NCBI RefSeq assembly: GCF_947488025.1
Contig: NZ_CANKYS010000011.1
Location: 62,001 to 126,000 of the forward strand
DNA: 64,000 nucleotides
Reading direction: 5' to 3'
DNA from: an uncultured Nocardioides sp.
GTDB lineage: Bacteria > Actinomycetota > Actinomycetes > Propionibacteriales > Nocardioidaceae
Shown here piece by piece: positions 1 to 9,659 of this stretch. Each line of letters begins with the position of its first letter. The first letter of the stretch is position 1. The notes beneath the pieces were generated by a model. It was not told the DNA's origin, did no database searches, and saw only the letters and a list, made by a program, of their open reading frames with translations. Made by a program: the position numbers and the translations under genes.

Positions 1-135
1 GCGCTGGTCTTCGGCCTGCTCCAGTTCGTGACGACGTTCGGCCTCGCCTGGATGTACGCCCGCTTCTCCTCCGCCAAGCTCGACCCGCTGGCACGCCAGC
101 TCGACGCGGAGTACAACAAGGGAGGCGACGCCTGA
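1..135 (+). CDS. C-terminal end of a DUF485-like small membrane protein (partial)
   Basis: Only the last 44 codons lie in the window; the frame is open from base 1 and ends at TGA 133-135. The visible tail starts with a hydrophobic stretch (ALVFGLLQFVTTFGLAWMYA) and ends in a charged cytoplasmic-type tail. Small two-helix DUF485 proteins are commonly encoded directly before acetate symporters of the SSS family, and here the stop shares one base with the symporter start (TGATG), so the two are probably translationally coupled. The family call rests on this tail and the context. The function of DUF485 proteins is not established. Confidence 0.7.
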   Translation, partial: ALVFGLLQFVTTFGLAWMYARFSSAKLDPLARQLDAEYNKGGDA

Positions 136-1742
136 TGGACACCCAGGTCCTCACCACGTTCCTGTTCCTGTCGGTCGTCGCCCTGACGATCGGCATCACC
201 TTCTGGGCGAGCCGCCAGACCAAGACGGCCGCCGACTTCTACTCCGGCGGGCGGTCGTTCTCCGGCTTCCAGAACGGTCTCGCCATCGGCGGCGACTACA
301 TGTCGGCGGCGTCGTTCCTCGGCATCTCCGGCGCCATCGCGGTCTACGGCTACGACGGCTTCCTCTACTCCATCGGCTTCCTCGTGGCGTGGCTCGTCGC
401 CTTGCTGCTCGTCGCCGAGATGCTCCGCAACGCCGGCCGCTACACGATGGCCGACCAGCTCGCCTTCCGCATGTCGCAGCGCCCGGTGCGCACGGCGGCG
501 TCGGTCTCGACCGTCGTCGTGTCGATCTTCTACCTGCTGGCGCAGATGGTCGGCGCGGGCTCGCTCGTCGCGCTGCTCCTCGGCGTCGACAGCCAGGCGA
601 TCAAGAACATCACCATCATCGGCGTCGGCGTCCTGATGATCTTCTACGTCGTCGTCGGCGGCATGAAGGGCACGACCTACGTCCAGATCGTCAAGGCCGT
701 GATGCTGATGATCGGTTCCGCGCTGATCGTGGTGCTGGTGCTCGCGGAGTTCAACTTCAACCTCTCCGACCTCCTCGGCGCGGCGGCCGACAACTCCGGC
801 AAGGGCGAGGCGTTCCTGCAGCCCGGTCTGCAGTACGGCGCCTCGCTGACGTCGCAGATCGACTTCCTGTCCCTCGGCCTGGCCCTCGTGCTCGGCACCG
901 CCGGCCTGCCGCACATCCTGATCCGCTTCTACACCGTGCCGACCGCGCAGGACGCCCGGAAGTCGGTGCTGTGGGCCATCGGCCTCATCGGCGCGTTCTA
1001 CCTCATGACGCTGGTCCTCGGTTTCGGCGCCGCGGCCCTGCTCGACCGTGACCAGGTCGACCCGCTCGCGGGCGGCAACCAGAACCTCGCCTCCCCGCTC
1101 CTCGCCGAGGCCGTCGGTGGCGGCGAGGGCTCGACGGGCGGCGCGATCCTGCTCGCGCTCATCTCCGCGGTCGCCTTCGCGACCATCCTCGCGGTGGTCG
1201 CGGGCCTCACCCTGGCCAGCTCGTCCTCGGTGGCGCACGATCTCTACAAGGGCGTCATCAAGAAGGACGAGCCGGTCTCGGAGCACGACGAGGTCCGGGT
1301 CGCCCGCATCGCCGCGTTCGTCATCGGTGCGATCGCCATCGCCCTGTCGATCCCGGCGCAGCGCCTCAACATCGCGTTCCTCGTGGCACTGGCCTTCGCC
1401 GTTGCCGCGTCGGCCAACCTGCCGGCGATCATCTTCAACATGTTCTGGCGGCGCTTCAACACCCGCGGCGCCACCTGGAGCATCTACGGCGGCCTCATCG
1501 CGGCTGTCGGGCTGGTGTTCTTCTCGCCGGTGATGTCGAGCCTGCCGACGTCGCTCTTCCCCGACTCGGACTGGGCGATCTTCCCGCTCAACAACCCCGG
1601 CATCATCTCGATCCCGATCGGGTTCCTGCTCGGCTACCTCGGCACCATCACGTCGAAGGAGCCCGCTGCCGAGGACCGCTTCACCGAGCTCGAGGTCCGC
1701 GCCCTGACCGGCGCCGGCGCCGAGCAGGCCGTCAAGCACTGA
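135..1742 (+). CDS. actP: Cation/acetate symporter, sodium:solute symporter (SSS) family
   Basis: A 535-residue, very hydrophobic polytopic protein of normal ActP/MctC length (about 13 membrane helices expected). The segment GGDYMSAASFLGISG near residue 52 is the conserved SSS motif of the ActP subgroup. The family imports acetate and other short monocarboxylates with Na+ or H+. It overlaps the DUF485-like gene by one base, and the acetyl-CoA synthetase gene lies 4 kb downstream on the same strand, which supports a role in acetate scavenging: uptake here, activation by Acs. The closest alternative is another monocarboxylate (pyruvate, propionate) specificity, which sequence alone does not exclude. 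A strong hairpin follows the stop. Confidence 0.9.
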   Translation: MDTQVLTTFLFLSVVALTIGITFWASRQTKTAADFYSGGRSFSGFQNGLAIGGDYMSAASFLGISGAIAVYGYDGFLYSIGFLVAWLVALLLVAEMLRNAGRYTMADQLAFRMSQRPVRTAASVSTVVVSIFYLLAQMVGAGSLVALLLGVDSQAIKNITIIGVGVLMIFYVVVGGMKGTTYVQIVKAVMLMIGSALIVVLVLAEFNFNLSDLLGAAADNSGKGEAFLQPGLQYGASLTSQIDFLSLGLALVLGTAGLPHILIRFYTVPTAQDARKSVLWAIGLIGAFYLMTLVLGFGAAALLDRDQVDPLAGGNQNLASPLLAEAVGGGEGSTGGAILLALISAVAFATILAVVAGLTLASSSSVAHDLYKGVIKKDEPVSEHDEVRVARIAAFVIGAIAIALSIPAQRLNIAFLVALAFAVAASANLPAIIFNMFWRRFNTRGATWSIYGGLIAAVGLVFFSPVMSSLPTSLFPDSDWAIFPLNNPGIISIPIGFLLGYLGTITSKEPAAEDRFTELEVRALTGAGAEQAVKH

Positions 1743-1755
1743 GGCCACGACCGCT

Positions 1756-1815
1756 GCACCACGCAGACGTACGACGCCCCGGAGGCCAGGCCTCCGGGGC
1801 GTCGTCGCGTGGTGC
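1756..1815. terminator. Bidirectional hairpin between actP and the convergent beta-helix gene
   Basis: Perfect 17-base arms ACGACGCCCCGGAGGCC (1771-1787) and its complement (1789-1805) with one central base, extended by a second 9-base stem GCACCACGC/GCGTGGTGC (1756-1764, 1807-1815). It fills the gap between two convergent stops and has no clear U-tract, as is usual for actinobacterial terminators. Confidence 0.85.
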
Positions 1816-1821
1816 GGTGGA

Positions 1822-4083
1822 TCAGGTGCCGGTGCCCGGCAGGACCGGGACGCCGTTCACGCTCATCGTGCCCCCGTCGTTGTAGGCGTCGGGACCCTCG
1901 GGCGCCGTGTTGGCGTCGAAGACGATGCCGGTGGCGGTGAGGACACCCGCGGAGGAGTTCCACAGCCCGCCGCCCTCGTTGCTGGCGTCGTTGCCGGTGA
2001 TCGAGCCGTCGGTCCAGGTGACCGTCCCGGCGCCGGTGATGTGCAGCGCCCCGCCGTTGCCGGGGGCCGCGCCGGTGGCGTTGCCCCGGGCGTTGACGTT
2101 GCTCAGGTCGGCGGAGCCGCCGTTGACCTCGACCGCACCGCCGGCCCGCGGAGCGGTGTTGCCGTCGAGGTTCGTCCAGCCGACGGTGAGGTCGCCGTTG
2201 AGCGACAGCACGCCTCCGCCGGAGCCGGCCGCGCCGGTCGCCCTGTTGGCCTCGATCGTGGCGCCCATGACCTCGACGTCGCCGCCGTCGTTGTAGATCG
2301 CGCCGCCGCCCTGGTCGGCCGCAGCACCGCTGGCGGTGTTGCCTCGCAGGTGGGTGTCACGCACGACCATCGTGCCGGTGGCGGAGTTCCACAGGCCGCC
2401 GCCCTCGACGGCGGTGTTGTCGTAGACCTTGGTCTGGGTGACCTCGACCGAGCCGGTGCCGGTCAGGTGCAGGCCGCCGCCGTTGCCGGGCGCGGTGCCG
2501 GCGTCGTTGCTCTGCAACACGGAGCGCGCCACCGTCGTGGTGCCGAGGTTGGCCTCGATGCCGCCGCCGGCACGCTTGGCGGCGTTGCCCTGCACGGTGG
2601 TGCCGGTGAGGGTCAGCGTGCCCTGGTTGTTGAGCACCCCACCGCCCGAGCCAGCAGCGCCGGTCGCGGTGTTGCTCGCGATCGTCGAGCCGCTGACCGA
2701 GGTGGTGCCGTCGGAGTAGATGCCCCCGCCGCCCTGGTCGGCCGCGGCGCCGGTCGCGGTGTTGCCCGAGATCGTCGAGCCGGTCACGGACAGCTGCCCG
2801 GTGGCGGCGTTCCAGAGTCCACCGCCCTCGACGGCGGTGTTGCCGAGCACCTGCGTGGTGTCGACGAGGACCTTGCCGGCACCCGTCAGGTGCAGGCCGC
2901 CGCCGTTGCCGGGCGCCGCGCCGGTGCTGTTGGCGCGCAGCGTCGAGCCGACCAGCGTCGTGGACCCGAGGTTGGCCTCGATGCCACCGCCGGCTCGCGG
3001 AGCCGTGTTGTCTCGCACCTCCGTGGTGGCGACCACGAGGGTGCCGAGGTTGTTGAGCACGCCGCCACCCGAGCCGGCGGCACCGGTGGCGGTGTTGTCG
3101 TGGATCTCGCTGCCGCGCACGGTCAGCGAGCCGCCGTCGTTGAAGAGGCCGCCACCGCCCTGGTCGGCAGCCGCTCCGGCCGCGGAGTTGCGCCGGATGG
3201 TCGTGCGCTCGACGACGAAGGTGCCGGTCGCGGAGTTCCACAACCCGCCGCCCTCGGCGCTCGCGGTGTTGCCGGACACCAGGCCGTCACGCACGAGCAC
3301 GTCACCGGTCCCGGTGAGGTGGAGCCCGCCGCCGTTGCCCGGCACTGCGCCGGTGGCGTTGCCGGTCAGGCGGGTGCGGACGAGGAACGTGCTCCCACCG
3401 GCGGCCTCGATGCCGCCGCCGGCCCGCTCGGCCTCGTTGCCGCGGACCCGCGTGTCGACGAGGCGCAGCGTGCCGCCCTCGTTCATCACCGCGCCGCCGG
3501 AGGCCCCGGCGCCGGTCACCGTCGAGCTCAGCAGGTGGGACTTGCGCACCTCGACGGTGCCGCGGCTGCGGATCAGTCCGCCGCTCTCGGTCTCCGCCGG
3601 TGCGCCGTTGCGCAGCTTGGCGCGCTTGATGACGAGCCGGGTGCCGGACCGTACGTCGAAGACCCGGTCGACCTTCTTCGCGTTGATGGTCCGGCCCCGT
3701 CCGAGGACGACGAGGTCGGCGCGGACGTCGAGGTCGCCGCGTCCGACACCGCCGCGGGCGCTGCGGCCCGTGGCGAAGCGGATGGTGCGCACCAGGACGA
3801 TGCGGTCCTTGGCCTTCGTCCTGTTGGCCTTGCGCACGGCCGTGCGCAGCTGCTTCTCCGTGCGGACCTTCCACGTGCGGGAGGCCTTGCCCTGCTTGTT
3901 CCTCGGCGCGGTGCTCGCAGCGCTCACCGTCGTCGCCGTGGCCGCGGTGGCCGCGGTGGCGTCGGAAGCGGGAGATGCGGCGGGCTCGGCCGCTGCGGGT
4001 GCCACCGCGAAGGCGGCGAGTGCGAACGCCGACGCAACCACCCCTGTGGCCGCTCGTCGTCCGGTTGTCCTCAGTGCTGACAT
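1822..4083 (-). CDS. Secreted polymorphic right-handed beta-helix repeat protein
   Basis: 753 residues from ATG 4083, chosen because a Sec signal peptide begins there (MSALRTTGRR, then about 20 Ala/Val-rich residues ending near APAAAE) and a purine-rich SD (AGAAGGGC) precedes it; an upstream in-frame extension of 20 residues looks non-coding. After a basic linker the rest is built of short rungs ending in GN(T/A/S) and GGG, the pattern of pectin-lyase-like, polymorphic-outer-membrane-type beta-helices. Five rung types (LHLTG, GGGLWN, ADQGGG, GSGGGVLNN, RAGGGIEANLG) recur as a super-unit of about 141 residues, roughly four times. No LPXTG or membrane anchor is visible at the C-terminus (VPVLPGTGT), so it is probably released or bound non-covalently. 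Likely a surface or extracellular adhesin- or scaffold-like protein; catalytic residues are not apparent. Flanked by an ECF sigma gene read divergently. Confidence 0.8.
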   Translation of the reverse strand: MSALRTTGRRAATGVVASAFALAAFAVAPAAAEPAASPASDATAATAATATTVSAASTAPRNKQGKASRTWKVRTEKQLRTAVRKANRTKAKDRIVLVRTIRFATGRSARGGVGRGDLDVRADLVVLGRGRTINAKKVDRVFDVRSGTRLVIKRAKLRNGAPAETESGGLIRSRGTVEVRKSHLLSSTVTGAGASGGAVMNEGGTLRLVDTRVRGNEAERAGGGIEAAGGSTFLVRTRLTGNATGAVPGNGGGLHLTGTGDVLVRDGLVSGNTASAEGGGLWNSATGTFVVERTTIRRNSAAGAAADQGGGGLFNDGGSLTVRGSEIHDNTATGAAGSGGGVLNNLGTLVVATTEVRDNTAPRAGGGIEANLGSTTLVGSTLRANSTGAAPGNGGGLHLTGAGKVLVDTTQVLGNTAVEGGGLWNAATGQLSVTGSTISGNTATGAAADQGGGGIYSDGTTSVSGSTIASNTATGAAGSGGGVLNNQGTLTLTGTTVQGNAAKRAGGGIEANLGTTTVARSVLQSNDAGTAPGNGGGLHLTGTGSVEVTQTKVYDNTAVEGGGLWNSATGTMVVRDTHLRGNTASGAAADQGGGAIYNDGGDVEVMGATIEANRATGAAGSGGGVLSLNGDLTVGWTNLDGNTAPRAGGAVEVNGGSADLSNVNARGNATGAAPGNGGALHITGAGTVTWTDGSITGNDASNEGGGLWNSSAGVLTATGIVFDANTAPEGPDAYNDGGTMSVNGVPVLPGTGT
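2041..3341 (-). repeat. About three consecutive 423-429 bp in-gene tandem repeats
   Basis: The codons for the LHLTG rung recur at about 3319, 2890, 2467 and 2041, that is with spacings of 429, 423 and 426 bases, all multiples of three. The copies are clearly similar but not identical, so repeat number could change by recombination without breaking the frame. Confidence 0.8.
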
Positions 4084-4313
4084 CGCTGTCTGCCCTTCTG
4101 GTCGTCGTCCGGCGGGCGGTTCCGCCCCCCTGGTCGCCGTCACGCCGTGGTGCTGGCGGTGGCGGCACTGGTGGGTACGGCGCAGGACGCGACCGCGTTC
4201 ACCCCGACCGCGATCCGGTGCGTGATCGAGGCCGGCCCCGGGGTTCGGACCGGACGGTGAACGCCGCCGCGTCCTGCGCCGTACACACCGCTGTGACCGG
4301 CAGACTGCGTGGC

Positions 4314-4862
4314 GTGAGCGACCCCGACGGCGCCGTACCGTCGCTCGACGACGAGGACGGGGTGATGGCGGCCTACCGGCTCCACGGTGCCGAGGTCTAC
4401 CGCTTCGTCCTGCGTGGCCTGGACGATCCGGCGTCCGCGCAGGACGTCACCCAGGAGACCTTCGTCAAGGCATGGCGGCACGCCGACCGCTTCGACCCGG
4501 AGGTGGCGTCGCTGCGGGTGTGGCTCTTCGGCATCGCCCGCAACACGATGATCGACCACTTCCGGGCCAGGCAGGCCCGTCCCTGGCAGGGCGCCCTCGC
4601 CGACCCACCGACGGTCGAGGCGGCCGCCGGCTCGGTCAGCGACCACGCCGACGCCGTCCTCGACGGGTGGCTGGTGGAGGAGGGGCTGCGCCGCCTCGCC
4701 CCGCACCACCGCGAGGCCCTCGTGCAGACCCACCTGCTGGGCCGCCCCTACGACGAGGTGGCGGCCGAGCTGTCGATCCCGGTCGGCACGCTCCGCAGCC
4801 GGGTCTTCTACGCGATGCGCGCCCTCAGGGCCGCCATGGATGAGATGGGAGTGAGCCTGTGA
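4314..4862 (+). CDS. ECF-type RNA polymerase sigma factor
   Basis: 182 residues from GTG 4314. Region 2 is visible at residues 20-90 (AYRLHGAEVYRFVLRG, then AQDVTQETFVKAW, the promoter-melting/core-binding part) and region 4 at about 115-170, with the helix-turn-helix YDEVAAELSIPVGTLRSRV. The length is typical of ECF factors. Its stop overlaps the next start by four bases (GTGA), and the next gene is a zinc-binding anti-sigma factor, so this is a sigma/anti-sigma operon released by an envelope or redox signal, as in the SigK/SigL-type groups. An alternative start, ATG 4365 with GAGGACGGGG before it, would remove the first 17 residues. The target regulon is unknown; the divergent beta-helix gene and the nearby acetate genes are candidates. 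Confidence 0.85.
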   Translation: MSDPDGAVPSLDDEDGVMAAYRLHGAEVYRFVLRGLDDPASAQDVTQETFVKAWRHADRFDPEVASLRVWLFGIARNTMIDHFRARQARPWQGALADPPTVEAAAGSVSDHADAVLDGWLVEEGLRRLAPHHREALVQTHLLGRPYDEVAAELSIPVGTLRSRVFYAMRALRAAMDEMGVSL

Positions 4863-5593
4863 GCACCTTCGACGACGCCGCTCACCGCGAGCTGCGCGAG
4901 CTGCTGGGCTCCTACGCCCTCGGCCACCTTGCCGGCCCCGAGGCCGACCCGGTGCGCGCCCACCTCGACGGCTGCGCCGCGTGCCGGCTCGAGCTGGACG
5001 GGCTGCTCCCGGTCGCCCGCGCGCTCGGCTCGGTGGACGCCGCGGCGTTCGCCGACCCCGCTCCCCTGCCGCCCACCCTCGGCGACGACGTACGCCGTGC
5101 CGTCTCCGAGGCGCGATCGGCACGCGACGCCGACGAGGTCGGCCGGCGCCGGGAGGCGGCCGACCTGCGCGCGCGACGCGGGCGGGTCCGGTTGGCCACC
5201 GTCGCCGCGACGGTCGTGGTGGCCCTGGGGGTGGGCGGCGTCGTGGGTGGCGTCGTCGGCCGGGCGACGGCGCCCGAGCCGCCGACCGTGCCCACCGAGG
5301 CGATCTCGATGGCCCCCTCCCCCCAGCGGTCGGTCTCGGTGGACAGCGCCGACCTGGTGGCCCACACGTGGGGGGTCGAGCTCCGGATCGTCGCCGCCGG
5401 CTTCGCCGAGGGCCAGACCTTCCGGGCGGCATTCCGCACCGACGACGGCGAGCTGGTCCCGGCGGGCGAGTTCATCGGCGTCGGCGACTCGCCGATGACG
5501 TGCTTCCTCCAGTCGTCCGCGCTGCGCGAGGACGTCACCCAGGTGGTGATCACCGACGACGGTGGCGAGACCGTGCTGTCCTCGGACCTCTGA
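4859..5593 (+). CDS. Membrane anti-sigma factor with ZAS zinc motif
   Basis: 244 residues. The N-terminal domain carries the zinc-associated anti-sigma signature H35-x3-C39-x2-C42 (AHLDGCAACR), which in this family binds the partner sigma. A single hydrophobic segment (LATVAATVVVALGVGGVVGG, about residues 107-127) places the C-terminal 110 residues outside the membrane; that part resembles the extracytoplasmic domain of RskA-like anti-sigma factors. It overlaps the sigma gene by four bases. Expected function: hold the sigma factor inactive until a signal triggers proteolysis or zinc loss. Confidence 0.85.
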   Translation: MSTFDDAAHRELRELLGSYALGHLAGPEADPVRAHLDGCAACRLELDGLLPVARALGSVDAAAFADPAPLPPTLGDDVRRAVSEARSARDADEVGRRREAADLRARRGRVRLATVAATVVVALGVGGVVGGVVGRATAPEPPTVPTEAISMAPSPQRSVSVDSADLVAHTWGVELRIVAAGFAEGQTFRAAFRTDDGELVPAGEFIGVGDSPMTCFLQSSALREDVTQVVITDDGGETVLSSDL

Positions 5594-5726
5594 GCCGCCC
5601 ACGCCGTCCGTCCGTCGCGCCCGAGGGACCGTCCGTCGCTCGCTGGCGGTCTCGACCTGTCCGCGGCACACGTGCGCCCGCTAGCGTCGGTGACCACAGT
5701 CACATCCGCGATGGGAGCGACCGCAC
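5594..5726 (+). promoter_or_regulatory. acs promoter region with Crp/GlxR-type box
   Basis: A -10-like TAGCGT lies at 5682-5687. Immediately after it, at 5690-5703, is the perfect palindrome GTGA-CCACAG-TCAC followed by A, which matches the Crp/GlxR consensus TGTGA-N6-TCACA in 9 of 10 positions. The box would cover the transcription start, a position that normally represses. The SD for acs is GGGAGCG at about 5712. No gene is visible between the anti-sigma gene and acs. Confidence 0.6.
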
Positions 5727-7679
<1,953 letters not shown>

Positions 7680-7718
7680 CCGTCCGCGGAACCCGACCCC
7701 GCTCCCGCGCCGCTCGGC

Positions 7719-7775
7719 ATCTAGGGACGATTTGGTAGGCCAACCTGGCCTCCGGCAACCATTTCGTCCCTAGAT
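7719..7775. repeat. Palindromic intergenic repeat, copy 1 (CTAGGGACGA type), likely acs terminator
   Basis: Perfect 12-base arms ATCTAGGGACGA (7719-7730) and TCGTCCCTAGAT (7764-7775); inside, TGGT pairs with ACCA. The outer arm and the following TTGGTAGG are nearly identical to copy 2 at 35729-35784. It sits 40 bases after the acs stop. Confidence 0.8.
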
Positions 7776-7795
7776 ACAGGCGTGGGTGCGCTCAC

Positions 7796-7801
7796 TAGGG
7801 T
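7796..7801 (+). promoter_or_regulatory. -10 box TAGGGT, leaderless geometry for the MTAP-like gene
   Basis: TAGGGT ends seven bases before the GTG at 7809, so transcription should begin at or near the start codon. No SD precedes that GTG. Confidence 0.6.
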
Positions 7802-7808
7802 GAGTCGG

Positions 7809-8609
7809 GTGAGCACACCCATCGCCGAGGTCGCCGTCATCGGCGGCTCCGGCTTCTACTCGTTCCTGCCCGACGCGACCGAGCACGAGGTGACGACGCC
7901 GTACGGCGACCCGTCCGCGCCGATCGCGATCGGCGAGGTCGCCGGTCGTTCGGTGGCCTTCCTCCCGCGGCACGGCCGCCACCACGACCACCCGCCGCAC
8001 GGCATCCCCTACCGCGCCAACGCGTGGGCGCTGCGCTCGCTCGGCGTACGCCAGGTGCTGGCACCGTGTGCCGTCGGCGGTCTCCGCGACACCGTCGCCC
8101 CCGGCGACCTCGTGGTGCCGGACCAGCTCGTCGACCGCACCCACCGCCGGGTCGGGTCGTACGTCGAGTCCGGCGCGGTGCACCTGCCCTTCGCCGACCC
8201 CTACTGCCCGGGCGTCTCCGCCGCGCTCGCCAGCGCGGACCCCGACGTGCGGACAGGCGGGACGATGGTGGTGGTCGAGGGCCCGCGCTTCTCCACGCGC
8301 GCCGAGTCGCGCCAGTACGCCGACCAGGGGTGGGACCTGATCAACATGACGGGTGCGCCCGAGGCCGCGCTGGCCCGCGAGATGGGCCAGTGCTACGCCC
8401 CGCTCGCGCTCGTCACCGACATGGACGCCGGAGCCGAGTCCGGCCAGGGCGTGGGCCAGGAGGAGGTCTTCGCCCTCTTCCGGGCCAACCTCGAGCGGCT
8501 CACCGGCCTCCTGGGCACCGCGATCGGGGCCCTGCCCGATCCCGACGGCTGCGCCTGCTCGACGTGGGCGGACGGCGTCGACCTCACCTACGAGGTGCCG
8601 GGAACGTGA
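7809..8609 (+). CDS. S-methyl-5'-thioadenosine phosphorylase-like nucleoside phosphorylase (PNP/MTAP family 2)
   Basis: 266 residues from GTG 7809, chosen from the leaderless -10 box; GTG 7800 and 7782 are in frame but less well placed. Motifs of the trimeric PNP/MTAP family are all present: IGGSGFY at the N-terminus (phosphate loop), PRHGRHH (phosphate/ribose site), EGPRFSTRAES and NMTGAPEAALARE (purine and substrate site), and VTDMDAG where the residue after TD helps choose adenine over 6-oxopurine. The family splits methylthioadenosine, or another 5'-modified nucleoside, into base and sugar-1-phosphate. Its stop overlaps the next start by four bases (GTGA), coupling it to a sugar epimerase gene. 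Methionine salvage is the default role; the neighbours suggest the sugar product may instead feed a glycosyl pathway (inference). Confidence 0.85.
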   Translation: MSTPIAEVAVIGGSGFYSFLPDATEHEVTTPYGDPSAPIAIGEVAGRSVAFLPRHGRHHDHPPHGIPYRANAWALRSLGVRQVLAPCAVGGLRDTVAPGDLVVPDQLVDRTHRRVGSYVESGAVHLPFADPYCPGVSAALASADPDVRTGGTMVVVEGPRFSTRAESRQYADQGWDLINMTGAPEAALAREMGQCYAPLALVTDMDAGAESGQGVGQEEVFALFRANLERLTGLLGTAIGALPDPDGCACSTWADGVDLTYEVPGT

Positions 8610-9655
8610 GGGTGCTCCTCACCGGCGCGGCCGGCTTCATCGGCGGCGCGATCGACCGCGCGCTGACCGCGGACGGACACGAGGTGATCGGCGTCGACCT
8701 CATGCTCGCCAACGCGCACAGCACCACCACCCCGCCCGACGGCGTCCACCAGCTCGACGTCCGTGAGGCCGGGTCGCCGGAGTGGGCCGAGCTGCTGCGC
8801 GGCGTCGACGTCGTCTGCCACCAGGCGGCACTGGTCGGCGCAGGCGTCCGTGTCGGAGACCTGCCGGCGTACGCCTCCCACAACGACCTCGGCACCGCCG
8901 CCCTGCTCGCCGCCATGCACGACGGCGGGGTGGACCGGCTGGTCCTCGCCTCGTCGATGGTCGTCTACGGCGAGGGCCGCTACACCTGCCCCGAGCACGG
9001 CGACCAGCTGCCGCCCCCGCGGGAGGTCGCAGCCCTGGAGGCGGGCGACTTCGAGAACCACTGCCCGGCCTGCGACCGCCCCCTCGGCTGGGACCTGGTC
9101 CCCGAGGACGCCGTGCTGGATCCGCGCAGCACCTACGCCGCGAGCAAGCTGGCCCAGGAGCACTACACCTCGTCGTGGGTGCGCCAGGCGGGCGCGGGCG
9201 CGGTGGCGCTGCGCTACCACAACGTGTACGGCCCCGGGATGCCGCGCGACACCCCCTACTCCGGGGTGGCGGCGATGTTCCGCTCGTCGCTCGAGCGGGG
9301 CGAGCGCCCGCAGGTCTTCGAGGACGGCGGCCAGGCGCGCGACTTCGTCCACGTCGACGACGTGGCCCGCGCCAACGTGCTCGCGATCGAGCAGGTCGCC
9401 GCGGAGACGGTGCCCCGCTTCGCCGCCTACAACGTGTGCTCCGGCACCCCGGTGACCATCCTCGACGTCGCCCGCCGAGTCAGCGCGGGCAGCACGAGCC
9501 GGCTCGAGCCGGAGGTCACGGGCGGCTTCCGTCCCGGCGACGTGCGGCACGTCGTGGCGTCGCCCGAGCTGGCCGGGCGCGAGCTCGGCTTCACCGCCGC
9601 CGTCGACCCCGCGACCGGACTGGCCGACTTCGCGACGGCACCGCTGCGGGCGTGA
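8606..9655 (+). CDS. NAD-dependent sugar epimerase/dehydratase (extended SDR) with a Cys-rich insertion
   Basis: 349 residues from GTG 8606. Rossmann motif TGAAGFIGG is at residues 6-14; the SDR catalytic pair is YAASK (Tyr and Lys four apart) near residue 179. Between the Ser of the catalytic region (ASSMVVYGEG) and YxxxK there is an insertion with CPEH and, about 30 residues later, CPAC: three Cys and one His that could bind a metal. A similar CPxH...CPxC insertion is, as far as I recall, present in a group of bacterial dTDP-L-rhamnose 4-epimerase-like proteins, but substrate cannot be assigned from this. It is translationally coupled to the phosphorylase gene upstream and ends four bases before the convergent membrane protein gene. 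Confidence 0.8.
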   Translation: MRVLLTGAAGFIGGAIDRALTADGHEVIGVDLMLANAHSTTTPPDGVHQLDVREAGSPEWAELLRGVDVVCHQAALVGAGVRVGDLPAYASHNDLGTAALLAAMHDGGVDRLVLASSMVVYGEGRYTCPEHGDQLPPPREVAALEAGDFENHCPACDRPLGWDLVPEDAVLDPRSTYAASKLAQEHYTSSWVRQAGAGAVALRYHNVYGPGMPRDTPYSGVAAMFRSSLERGERPQVFEDGGQARDFVHVDDVARANVLAIEQVAAETVPRFAAYNVCSGTPVTILDVARRVSAGSTSRLEPEVTGGFRPGDVRHVVASPELAGRELGFTAAVDPATGLADFATAPLRA

Positions 9656-9659
9656 GGGG

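Noticed and set aside
2041..4080. Long plus-strand open frames (up to 679 codons) across the beta-helix gene
   Set aside because: They are antisense shadows of a GC-rich repetitive gene: no start signal, no domain, composition typical of reversed codons. The minus-strand protein has a signal peptide and regular rungs.
4284..4295. CACA-CCGC-TGTG palindrome as a Crp site before the ECF sigma gene
   Set aside because: The half-sites are in the reverse order (CACA...TGTG) compared with the Crp consensus and the spacing is wrong.
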